Below, piece after piece: positions 10,775 through 22,957 of a DNA stretch of 64,000 bases; the stretch's first letter is position 1; each line of letters starts with the position of its first letter. The DNA is from Saccharomycodes ludwigii (Eukaryota > Ascomycota > Saccharomycetes > Saccharomycodales > Saccharomycodaceae): positions 1,488,001 through 1,552,000 of the forward strand of contig NC_060203.1 of the NCBI RefSeq assembly GCF_020623625.1, given 5' to 3'. The notes beneath the pieces are model-generated. The model was not told the DNA's origin, made no database searches, and was given only the letters and a program-made list of their open reading frames with translations. The position numbers were made by a program, and so were the translations under genes.

Positions 10775-12373
10775 TACTTGCTGAATTGTGTGTGTTTGTG
10801 TGTGTTTTTGTACTTTACTATAGTTAGTTTTCTACTCTATAAATTTAATAAATTGAAAAAAAAGATTGATATAATTGAGATTAACACAACTTATATAAGC
10901 AATTTTTTAAATAATAAAACCGCTGTCACTTCAGGGATACACATACTCATTTATATATAGTTCCCTTTTACTTTACTTGGTCTTTTTGATATAAATTGAA
11001 TGAAAATTTTAAAGTTTTTTAAAGAAAAAATAGTAACGGTTAAAAACAATTGACAAGAAGAATGTTATTTACTTTTCAAATTCTGATTCTTCTGGGTTTT
11101 AGTTAAATTACAAAAAAAAAATGATAATGAGTGCTGCTCATACATCTTAGATCTATTTTTTCTTAATACTTTGGTTCCTTTTTATGCTTTCATTGTTTTT
11201 GTTGTTAAATTCTTTTTTTCACTTTTTGATTTTAGTTGTTAGAACAAAAATGTTGTTGTTTTTGTTATATGTAGATCTTGTGGCAAATATATGAGTAAGA
11301 TCGTAAACCAAGCAAAAAAAAAAGATATTTAATCATTAACATTCTTATGTGAAAGATAATTGCTTGAAAAGTATAACTTTTTATTGTAATGGCACAAATT
11401 ACACAAAAATTACTATTTTAGGATAAAATAGGAAAATCATAACCGCCCAGCCTTTTTTTTTTTTTCCCCTTTTTTTTTTTAGTTAATATTTGCTGGGTTT
11501 TTTTTCGTTTACTTTTTGTTTTGCACTTCTTTCGATTTCGTTATAATATTGAATAAAATTCCAACTATGAAATTCTACAGCAAAAAAAAAAAAAAAAAAA
11601 TGCTGTATTTTAACATGGCTACGTTGTTTTTTAAGCAAGAGAAAAATGTAAAAAAAAAAACTTTTTTTCTTACTGCTTTACACCTTTATCACTCTTGACG
11701 ATCAAGCAGCTTTTCAATAAAAAGAGACCAAAAAAAAAAAATGAAAAATAAAAATTACCACTCATTATTCCAAAGCACCTTTTTTTGCATGTTAACAAGC
11801 TTGTTACAATTTACATAACTAAAAAATATATTAACCAATTACCTGAATTTTAGGGGGAGAAGGATATAAACGTGAATATTTTCCTATAACGTTCGTTTGA
11901 ATAGTATATATACGAAAAGATTTAAATTATTATTATATAACCTTTTTCGAATTGCCAAGCACCCCCCCTTAATTGTCTTGATATGTTTACACATTCCTTT
12001 GGAATTCTACCTTTCTTTCTTTATGTTAAGAAAAACTAGAAAAATTCCTTAAACAAACTTGTGAATTCTTTGATGAAACATAAGCATAGCTCATGATACA
12101 TCATAACATTATCCCAAATGATTAGATAAAAACTATAAATCAAATACATTAGAAGTAAATGTAGTTTAATTAAAAAGATAAATAATCATATAATAACTAT
12201 TATTTTATCCGGTGGTCTGTTTACATAAATAGTAAATATCTACTTGTTTTCAGTGAATACAATGATCGTATAATAACTTTTCGTTTGCAAGATATCTCCC
12301 TTTTATTTTAAAAAAAAGGGAAAAAAAAAAGAAAAAAAAAAAGAGAAAGAAAATGAAATGATAATATTCTATT

Positions 12374-12399
12374 TCGGACAAACCGCATACCGGAATTAT

Positions 12400-12438
<39 letters not shown>

Positions 12439-12459
12439 TATACATTCCGAAAAATAAAA
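12374..12459. other. T35 tract flanked by inverted CGGAAT arms
   Basis: TCGGACAAACCGCATACCGG is followed by AATTATTA, an uninterrupted run of 35 T (12402-12436), then ATTATACATTCCGAAAAAT. The outer CGGAAT and ATTCCG form inverted arms around the T tract. CCGAA followed by A-rich sequence recalls the core of a yeast centromere element III, but no matching element I is seen at the right place. The function is unknown. Confidence 0.35.
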
Positions 12460-12515
12460 TATTATTATAATATTAATAGTGATGTTACATACAAATCGTA
12501 CAACTAGACTTTAAC

Positions 12516-12607
12516 GAATGAAACATAACACTAACAAATGGATTAGGTAATCCACCTTTTATGCTATTCTCTTAATAAAAAAAAAAAAAAAAAAAAAAAA
12601 ATAATAC

Positions 12608-12648
<41 letters not shown>

Positions 12649-12807
12649 ATTTCATCATGGGAACTTTCCGAGTTTTAGTATTCATAAAAAAAATATCCCT
12701 AAAGAAAGGAATGCAAAAATGTACGTTAGAATACGTACTAAAATAAATGTAAAAAAATTTTATATTTCCAAAGTAATTTCATAAAAGCAAAAGGTATGGA
12801 TGTTTGA
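12516..12807. repeat. Direct repeat copy A (LTR-like)
   Basis: Shares with copy B the order GAATG..CACTAACA, a long poly-A, TACGT(G/A)TGTAAA, GAGATTT, then GAGTTTTAGTATTCATAAAA, ATATCCCTAAAGAAAGG and a final GGTATGGATGTTTGA. It contains two A runs of about 24 and 30 nt. It is longer than copy B mainly because of these runs. Confidence 0.8.
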
Positions 12808-15185
12808 CATGACAAATTACTGTACTTTTATATATTTCCTTATTTTGTAATATCTTTTCCCCCATACCATCTTACTTATCTCCGTCAATTACCTTATTAA
12901 CATGACTTCATCTAATGTAATTAGATTTATAACCACGAGTACCTAATTATTATTAACGGTATAAAATAGCACTTCCTCTAATAAATAAATTAAATTTTCT
13001 TTAAGCATTTTCATTTGCATCATTCTTTTTTTTTTTTGTCCTTAAAACTACATAGTAGTGGCGTAATCTTATTAACGATTGATAAGGCTATGTGAGTTGT
13101 ACATATATATATTCGGTTTTGTTTGTTTTATTATATCAAAAATTTGTGAGTCTTATCCGTTTCTATTTTCCACAGTTAAAATTTGTTATAGCTATTCTGT
13201 ACTGTTTCCTCTTCAGTAATAATTAAACATCTTTTACATTCAACAGAGGGTTATTTCATTTCTTATTACAAAATGTTGCAAAATTGCAGTTATTGGCAGA
13301 TATAATTAATTTCTAAAAAATGTACATCATTGGTAAGATCATACTATCGATAGTAACACTTCCTTTATTTGAAATAAAAAGCATAGTAATTGTATTATGG
13401 GGGAGAAAAAAAATAAATTATCATCATACCATTATTGAGCTGGCCATTTTTAATGGCAAAATTGGTAAAAATATCTTGATATTGTTGAGCTACCATATTT
13501 ACAATATAAGGCATTTAAGTGGTACACGATTGTAAAATATTGGTAAGTAATGGAAGTGGAAGGAATGGTAAATTTGACTAAATTTATTCATGAATATTGG
13601 TTTGAAAACCGAATTTTACCGTTTGTGTGTTTTACGATAAAGTGCCACTTATTGTTTATGCAATATGATGGCGAGTGTTTTACACGTTGGGTAGAAACAT
13701 CGAACTTGGCATTATTGGAATGGATGATCAGTCTATAGTCTTTATTACATATATGAGAAGGATTTCTAGCGGGAATCACAGTATACTTAAATACTATATG
13801 GCATAAATTAAAAGGCAAAAAGTTTTTATTGATAATTTATTTATAAAATAGTTGCTATACCTACTAAGCCTATTCTTATTCGTTGAATAGGTGTTTGATA
13901 ATTTTTAGTCTATAATATCATTCACATCATCACTAAAATGTTGATATACCGCAATGGAATTTTGTCGTATATTATTTGCCTGGTATAAATTATTTGTTTT
14001 TGGCTCATTAGAATCATATAACTTAGTAAAACCAATATATATATATGTATACTGTTATTATTATGGGCTTTTCTCCCAAATGCTTTTTTTGGTATTAGCT
14101 TTTTAATTAACGAGCTATGATTGAAACTTAAGTTCACATGTATCTATTTTGTTTTTACAAACATATTGGTGTCATAGCTAGCTTTTAAACTGCAATGTTT
14201 CGTGTTTTTTAATTCAATACATGGAGTTGATAACCCTTTATATACAGGGTAATCATCGCTTTTTACTTTACTTCATTCTGCCAAATTTAATTATTTTTTA
14301 GTCATATATGGAAGGGGGAAGGGGGGGGGCATTATAAATGTAAAAAAAAAAAAAAAGATTTTGACGTTCGAGTTGCATTAGTATTTGGAATAAATAAACG
14401 GTTTTTATGGTTATTATTTTGGTAAATGGCAATTGTGTTGAAGGATAATATATAATATACCAAAAAAAAAAAAAAAAAAAAAAAATATGGGCTTAGTATA
14501 AGCTACATGTTTTGTCAGTATCTTCTTGGACTTTTTCAATTGATTAGATAATGCTAGTTTTTTATAATAAATATTAAAACCAAAATTTGAAATATTGGGT
14601 CAATTTTGGCTTACAATCATAGAGCAAAAATTATGAATAACTTGTAATGCAATATGATGATAATGGCAACTTTTATATCAAAATCAAATGGTTATTGCTA
14701 AGTTCCACAATTAGTGAATATTAAGCTCGGCTTGGCTAAAGCTTTTAATTGAGACATGTGCTGCCAATGAAAGCTCTTGCTTCTGGTGAATATGGTGCAA
14801 TAGAAAATGCATGAGTATTAGGCTCATAGATAAAAAAAAATTCTAAGTATAGTTTTCAAAGTTACTGGTAGAACTATACCTTTTTTTTTTCTCAAAACAA
14901 AAAAAATCCTTGAGTTTGATTTCAGGCTTTATAATTTTTTATAAATATTCATAATGATATTATTATATCTAAAGTTTGTTGAATTGACCATACTACAAAA
15001 AAAATTTTTTTTTTTTCTTTTTTTTTTAAGAGTTATCTTTAACATTCATGAGATTTTTAATTGTAAATCAGATGTAGTATGGTTCTGCTAAATGAGTATG
15101 AGCCTTTTATAGTATTTTGGTAGTTTCGGTTTGACGAAAATAGTTGTAATTTGCTTGCTTTGGTTTTATTATAGGTTATAGCGCG

Positions 15186-15443
15186 GAATGTAGCACTAAC
15201 ATGTTAATCAATTAATCCACATCCCGTAATATTCTCTCAATTAAAAAAAAAAAAAAAAAAAAAATATTACGTATGTAAAGAATGAGATTTTATCATGAAA
15301 ACTTTCTGAGTTTTAGTATTCATAAAAAATATCCCTAAAGAAAGGGATGCGGAAGTACATGTTAAAATACGTATTAAAATTACGAAAAAAAAAAAAAATG
15401 TTTTAAAAATGATCTCATAAGAGCAAAAGGTATGGATGTTTGA
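15186..15443. repeat. Direct repeat copy B (LTR-like)
   Basis: Partner of the repeat at 12516-12807, in the same orientation, start to start 2670 bp. Homology begins at GAATG and ends sharply at GGTATGGATGTTTGA; flanks on either side do not match. Confidence 0.8.
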
Positions 15444-16029
15444 TAGTATAACTTGATATTCACAATTAGTTTTCACCTTTATTTTTTATTTAATTAAAAA
15501 CAAGCACATTAATGTTATGTTGTATTATTCGTTTTGTTTCCCTGTTTCGTTCCTTTTTTTTTTTTTTTTTTTTTTTTATTTTTGTTGCTTATACGCTCAC
15601 AACCAGAATAAATAAAAGTAGATATGCTGATGTAAAAGAAAAAAATAAAATAAAAAAATGATCAAAAAAGTTAAATACTGTTTGTGTTTTCATTTATTTT
15701 ATGTATTATTTGTAATTATTGAAGTATTTCCGAATCTATACATTTATATAAAAGCTCGTAAATAATAATAGTGGTAAACAAATAACAATAGAATTTGTTG
15801 TGTAAAACGGTTATTTTTGCCCATTGCGAATAACATCGTAGTAAAAAGGGAAAAATTAATAAAAGGAAAAAAAAATAAATAAATAATTTTGTTAAAAAGA
15901 GAGAAAAAAAAAAAAAAAATAAAAAAATTAGATGAAAAAAAAATAAAAAAAATTTTGGTGGGTTGATAATAAAGTAACACCTGTACATTTTTTAATATAT
16001 GTATTTTATGTCACTACCATTAAAACTAT

Positions 16030-16080
16030 ACAAATAAAATAAAATAAAATAGAATAAAATAAAATAAAATAAAATAAAAA
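16030..16080. repeat. (AAAAT)n pentanucleotide microsatellite
   Basis: About ten AAAAT units with one AGAAT variant, in spacer upstream of the zinc-finger gene. Confidence 0.85.
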
Positions 16081-16820
16081 AGCGTGCAAAAATCCATACA
16101 ATAAAAAAAAAAAAAGAAAAAAAAAACTTAAATCTCAGGTCCTTTATTTATTACCGATTCAGGTTCACCAATAGACTGGCTTTGTTTTCTTTCTTTTCAC
16201 AAATTTGCTGTTCTTTATAAGTTACTAACAAGATTTTTAATCGAATTTCATATTTATTCATATATATATATATATATATGGTCTTTTCGTCATCAATATA
16301 TTTTTTTTTTTACCTTCAATAGTCACATATACTATTTTTCAACAAAAAAAAATATTATATTATTATTAAGGAGGCTAAAGACGAATTCTCTCAAGTTACG
16401 AGCAAGTATATAAGACCACTGATACTTTGACTTAATAATTTAAAACTGTACTTGATTGAAGAATATTATTTGAATTATAAAAAAGAATTAATTAAACAAA
16501 ATATAATTCAACAATTTATATTTAGTTATAAATGGATAATAATATTAATAAGTCAATTGTTATTATTTCTATTGTCAATATACTGAACTCCTTTTGTTAA
16601 TTTACTTGAAGAAAAAAGACAAAAAGAAAACAACCTCATAGTCCAATTTTTTTTAAGCAATTTTGCTTTATTCAATTCACTAGTTAATATTTTTAATCTG
16701 TTCATTTGTTTTTTTTTTTTTTTTACTTTTTATATCGGTAATTTAGGTCCCAGATTTTTAAAACAATATATATATATATATATATATTCATTATTTATGA
16801 TTGTACTATTGTAAAGAAGG

Positions 16821-17801
<981 letters not shown>

Positions 17802-18405
17802 ATTTTGCATCAACTAATTGATAAATAAATATATTTTTATGGAATTGTTTCTTTGTTTTTCTGATCTATAAACACCTTAATTTTGCAAGAATATAATCAC
17901 TAAAGTTTGCTTGGCAACTTATTTCAAAAGTACAAATTGTAATTTGTTGAATATTTCTAGTGTGAGTCCGTCAGATTAAAGGTTGTTCTGATTTTTTAAA
18001 CACTAACCAAAACTATTAATATGCCATTTAACTTAGAAAGTTGACATGGCCATTTTGTTACTATTCATAATTTATTGCTAATACCTCAGTCGGAGATATT
18101 TTTTTATTACTTTGAGGCATTGACAAGTTAGTAAAATATTTATGGAGCCGATACTTGGGTTGAAGTATCTGTTTATATTTATTAAATAAGCTATAACAGC
18201 CGCTTTTATATCATTTTTCAGATTTTATATTTCTAACAGTGGTGTCAATAATACATGATTGTTCGCAATATTACTAAAGTGAACACTTTACTTGTTTTTT
18301 TTTTTTTGTTTATTGGGTAGTAGTGATTTACTGCACTTTTTTAAAGTATTGCAAATTAATTTTGAAAATGAATGTAAAGCATTTTTTCTGAGAAATCAGA
18401 ACTCG
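17802..18405. other. Spacer upstream of tRNA-Lys, no gene seen
   Basis: Between 17930 and 18260 the sequence has few homopolymers and a mixed composition, like the interior of the 13-15 kb region, so it may be decayed coding or mobile DNA. No recognisable protein remains. Confidence 0.5.
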
Positions 18406-18496
18406 TCCTTGTTAACTCAGTTGGTAGAGTGTTCGGCTTTTAAGCTCTGTAATCGCAAGGAACCGAAATGTCAGGGGTTCGAGCCCCCTATGAGGA
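18406..18496 (+). tRNA. tK(UUU): tRNA-Lys(UUU) with intron
   Basis: The acceptor arm is TCCTTGT / ATGAGGA (with one G:U pair). The D arm is ACTC-AGTTGGTA-GAGT, the anticodon stem TTCGG/CCGAA with loop CTTTTAA, and the T arm AGGGG-TTCGAGC-CCCCT. The intron of about 19 nt sits one base after the anticodon (about 18448-18466). The mature length of 72 matches yeast tRNA-Lys(UUU), which also has an intron at this place. The A and B boxes are intact, and the T run near 18519 can terminate Pol III. The D-stem closing pair is A:U where S. cerevisiae has G:C, a compensated change. Confidence 0.95.
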
Positions 18497-19694
18497 GTTC
18501 TAAATTTAATTTTAATATTTTTTTTACATTTTATTTTTCACCTGCTTCCTTTTTTTTTTGACGTTTAGTATTTTTAAACAAGTTCTTATCAGCCGTTTGT
18601 TTTTGGTTTAGTTTTGCTTAACCAATTATTTTTTTTTTTCTTTTTTTTTATTTTTTTTTTCCGATTACTGCACCTCGGGTTTCTTTTATGGCTGAGTACT
18701 GATACTTTTTTTTTTCTTATCAGAATTGCGCATTGTGCTTAATAAGAAAAGCGCTGCGCGTTTATATATGCTGGGACTGACTTAAACGCGGTCTCAAATA
18801 TGTACCACATACGCATTGGTTTCTTTTCTAATGTTGCATCATTGAAAAAAAGAATAAAAAAAAATAAAACAACCATTTCACCTAAATTTAATAAAGCATT
18901 AAAGCTGTTAAGTTGAGAACCGACAATTAACTTCCTTCTTAAAAAAAAAATACCTCTGATAACACGTGAATCATGGTTATTTAAATACCTTTTGATTACA
19001 TATCACCAATACCTGGTTTTATTGTCTTGATATTTTTACGAAAAAAAAAAAAGAAAAAGAAAAAAAAATAAACTAGTAAATTGTTTTAAAATTATATTAC
19101 AAGAGATATCTAGCTTACTTTGTTCAAGATAAAAGCATCATCGTTTGGATCTTTTGTTTAGTGTTGCTGGATAACTAAAATTGCTAGGAAAAAGAAGAAA
19201 AAAAAGAAAAAGAAAAAATGATTAAATTAAATTAAAGAATTCTCTTTACTTAATTATTTAGATGCTTCACTATAATTTATTTTTCTTGTTTTTCCTTTTT
19301 TTTTTTTTCGCTACCTTTATTAAATCAACCTTTAAAGGTTCGGCGGAAAAAGGTTAAGCCATTGTAGATATCAACATCACTACTTTATACTACTACTAAT
19401 ACAAATAGCAACAACAAAAACAAAAGTATAACACAAGTGACAATAAGATTCTAACTCAATGTATATATAAAAAAAAAAAAAATCATATAATCAACGGTAC
19501 AAAAGAAAGGTTTAAATCGCAACAGCCCCCGACAATTTTTTTTTCCTTTTTTTCTTTTTTTTTTTTATTTTTATTTTCTGTTCTGTTCTTTTTATTTATT
19601 TAAAAAAATAATAATACCATCACTTACTTGTTTCTTAAACAATCATAAAAAAAGAAAAAATTAAATCTATAACCAAAAAGATAATCAAAAAGTT
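18497..19694. other. 1.2 kb intergenic region upstream of Zn2Cys6 gene
   Basis: After the tRNA terminator there is a less AT-rich patch (about 18660-18800) with GCGCTGCGCG and ACGCGG, then a CACGTG (18963-18968) and AT-rich promoter sequence with many T and A runs. No open frame of interest is present. Confidence 0.6.
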
Positions 19695-20593
19695 ATGGAA
19701 CACAATAACATATCAGCCAACAATAACACTGTTTCTAATATCACAAAGCGAAAAAATATTATTTATCGAAAGCGCCAAACTAAAAGAACTAAACAGCTAT
19801 TAGAAAAAAATTCAAATATAGAAATAGTCAAAAATTTAGAAATCCGATCAAAACTCGGGTGCTTGACATGCAAAGATAGAAAGAAGAAATGTGATGAATT
19901 ACATCCTAAATGCTATAATTGTAAGAAAAATTTTTTGTATTGTAGGTGGCCAAAGAACTCCCTTGATGGTAGTGATGATGGCCAGGAAGATGAACAGAAT
20001 GGAATTTTTGTTAATTGTACAGTAGATGACTTCACTGATGAATACACAATTGTAGCGGATACTAGTAATTCTTCAATTAAAACTGATGATGAGGATAACA
20101 ATGAAAATTTCTTGTTTTTGTATACAAAAAAAACCAAACCCTATTTTTATCATAATTTAGAATTAACTACTCTTAAATACAGGAAAATTTTTAAGGATAC
20201 GGCACGAATACATTTTAATATTGATGAAATTATAGAATATGATAAATCATTGGCAAAGTTCCCATCTTTAGAAATGCTAAGAAAGTCAGATGAAAAATTC
20301 CAAAGTTTGGTTAAAAATGAAATACTGAAAAAGAAAAATAATCAACTTGAATTTAATATTGGTAACGAACTCCTGAATTTCGGTGTGGATGACAAAGCAG
20401 AAGACGTTGACCAGTACCAAAACATTTTTAAAAACTTGTTGGATATTAAAGTGGAACCATACAAAGTATTAACAAATAATACAGGAGAAATACCGCATTC
20501 TGAATTTTTTACTTATTCCAAACTATCAACACCTGAAGTGTTAGAAAATGTTGATCATACTACTAATGCTACTATTGATGAAATTCTTTTTGC

Positions 20594-20642
<49 letters not shown>

Positions 20643-22685
20643 GATAATAATACTGATAATAACACTAATAATAATATATTCATAGGATCTCATAGCTCTG
20701 TTTCAAAAAACCAACATAAAATTGTTTCCTCCCATTCGCCTTCAAATTACCAGCAAAATGCTTATGAACCAAACGCTCCTTCAACTATTAATAATAATTT
20801 TATACAAGAACTACCTGCACCTTCTAGTCCACCCAACCAAACACTTTCTCCTCAATCCTATGTTCCTCTTTCTGAGGAAATGTTTGTTAGACCCCCATTT
20901 TTTCATAAAAAGAATGATGTCATGAAACCACCTGCGAAAATACCAGATGTCAATCTTCGTTCAAATTATAGCTTCTTTTCAGATGATGGGAATGAATTAA
21001 CCCAAAAATATAAACAATTGGTTGAGGATATAGAAGATGGAAAGTATCAAGGAAGATGGGACGAAGTTCCCAGCGACGAAGCTTTTTTATTTTATGTTTG
21101 TGTTGAAAGATTTATACCTAAAATTGGACCACAAGAAACTCATCCAATGTTAACTACAAAAGCTACTTTTATCCCTCAAGTCGAACATAACCCAATAATG
21201 AAAGAAGTTTTTTTGTGCTGTGGATCGGTTTACTTGGAATGGTATGATCCATCAATCGCCCTATTATCAAACCAGTTGTATGAAAGTAGCTGCGAACTAA
21301 TAAAAAAATATATTATGGAACACAAAGGCCATGTCACTACGGAGCGATGGCTGCTAGCAGCTTTCCTGTTGTTATGTCTAAGAACTAAATCTAGTAATTC
21401 AGGGACGGTAGACGAGTGTGCCAAATGTTTGTCGTATGCTTTTATTATTATACAACAAATCTATTTTGAACCTTCTGACATTAGTCAAGTAAATAACGGT
21501 GATGTTAATCCTGCCATTAATAGCAAAAGTAGTGTTAGCAACGCCACTGATAATGATATAAAAGAAGATTTTACTCAATTGAAGAAAAAAAATACATACT
21601 TGACATTGGATAGTGTCAATTTACATAAAGACCCTGCCACGGATTTTCCAGGTGCTGTAAATAACACTGGTTCGTATGTTTCCAAGTCTACCAGGACCAA
21701 CAGTATTTCAAGTAACACAACTAGTTTAAATAGTTGTCATGATAACTACACTAGAGATGAATTCGATGAAATGTTTTTGAAACTAGGTTTACAAAAATTG
21801 GAATATGAAATTGTTAATGATATAATGGCAGTTAATTCTAATACAAACTCACATACAACAATCTCCAAGCCAAGTGATGATAAAAAATTAGAAAAAATTG
21901 AAAGCAAGTTAATTTTTACCATAAAGGACTCTTTAATTTTACAACCCGAAGAAAGAATGTTTATTGAAAGTTTCATTTATAATTACTCGGTTGTTGTATT
22001 TTTCGCCACAGATATTTCTAATTTACCCAATCCATTCCAAATTTTCAAAAAACTATCACATCTTTTGAAATGTCCCATTTACCACTGTGATTTGGAGTGG
22101 ATGAACAACCCGGTTTTGGGTAGTGCCTTGGATGCCTTTGAAATATTGGCGAAAATATCATACATTTCTCGTCTACCGCTCGATCAAATTAAGAATGATG
22201 TAACTTTGTATAATAAACTAGTACAATTAAACAATATGGCTCTTTATTATACCTCCCCACTAATTCCACAGCATTTAATTGGTAAATCCCATGAAGCTAG
22301 TGTTCATTGTGGGCTAATTGTTTCCAAATCATGTTATCTATTGAGTCAAATGATGATAAGTGTAATTAGATTTGGGAAATTTGATATGTATGAGGAAAAA
22401 ATACAAAAAGTTGTTAAACAAATTTTAAAAGCTGTGAGTAAAATCCCGCTCAAAAATAGAATATGGGGAATTTTACCTTGGTCGATTTTAATTGCTGGAT
22501 GCTTTACTGTTGATGATAATGATAAACAGGAAATTCTTAAGTGCCTAGAATATTGTGGTGATGTTATACATTCATCTAATTTTACAAATAATAGATTTTT
22601 TTTCCAGAAAATTTGGGCTATTCCTAACGGAGAAGGTTGGAAAATTTTGCTTGACAGGAAAGAATTGACCAAGGTAATGACTTGA
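19695..22685 (+). CDS. Zn2Cys6 transcription factor (Fungal_trans_2 type)
   Basis: The product is 996 residues. A canonical binuclear zinc cluster lies at C56-x2-C59-x6-C66-x6-C73-x2-C76-x6-C83 (GCLTCKDRKKKCDELHPKC). Fungal regulators of this class bind CGG half-sites as dimers. A basic stretch precedes the cluster (KRQTKRTKQLLEK). The middle is acidic and Asn-rich (N15 near residue 300, then TDNN repeats). The C-terminal half (about 460-990) is a helical regulatory domain, ending RFFFQKIWAIPNGEGWKILL. That ending resembles the fungal_trans_2 group (Uga3/Lys14-like), which controls nutrient pathway genes. I cannot name an ortholog. It lies on the plus strand, convergent with DBF4. Confidence 0.8.
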
Positions 22686-22957
22686 AGACTTTTTTTTTTT
22701 TTTTTTTTTGGTATATATTTGGTAAAATTTTTACGATTAGAAATATTTTCAATGTTTTCAAGTTAATAAGATAAAATAAAATAATATATATATATATATA
22801 TATTGATACTCCTAAATATCATACTTTACATATTTGAGCTATTATCATTCACGGTTTATTTTTGTTCTTATGTTCAACAGAAATAACTAAAAAAAATATT
22901 CATATCTTTATTCTCTTTTTCCATTATAAGGAACAATTAAATAATTATATTACTAAT

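Larger units (their letters stand above)
12516..15443 (-). mobile_element. Possible fossil LTR retrotransposon (Ty1/copia-like), heavily decayed
   Basis: Two direct repeats (12516-12807 and 15186-15443) bracket about 2.4 kb whose composition differs from the surrounding spacer: fewer homopolymers and more mixed bases. A minus-strand open stretch at 13588-13818 has a weak resemblance to a copia-type integrase core. If it is an element, it is old: the repeats are roughly 80% alike by eye, and the interior is broken many times and much shorter than a full Ty element. TG...CA ends, a primer-binding site and a target-site duplication were not recognised, so the class is uncertain. Confidence 0.3.
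10775..16820. other. 6.0 kb gene-free region with repeats and possible decayed element
   Basis: No credible gene lies between the glucanase and zinc-finger genes. The left end (10775-12360) is the glucanase promoter and AT-rich spacer. The centre carries a T35 tract, a pair of old direct repeats and, between them, about 2.4 kb of sequence with fewer homopolymers that looks like decayed coding DNA. The right end (15450-16820) is AT-rich spacer with an (AAAAT)n repeat. It is by far the longest empty stretch in the window. Confidence 0.7.

Noticed and set aside
13320-13738. Two plus-strand open frames of 60-70 codons
   Set aside because: No family resemblance, and they overlap the minus-strand fossil segment; treated as part of decayed DNA.
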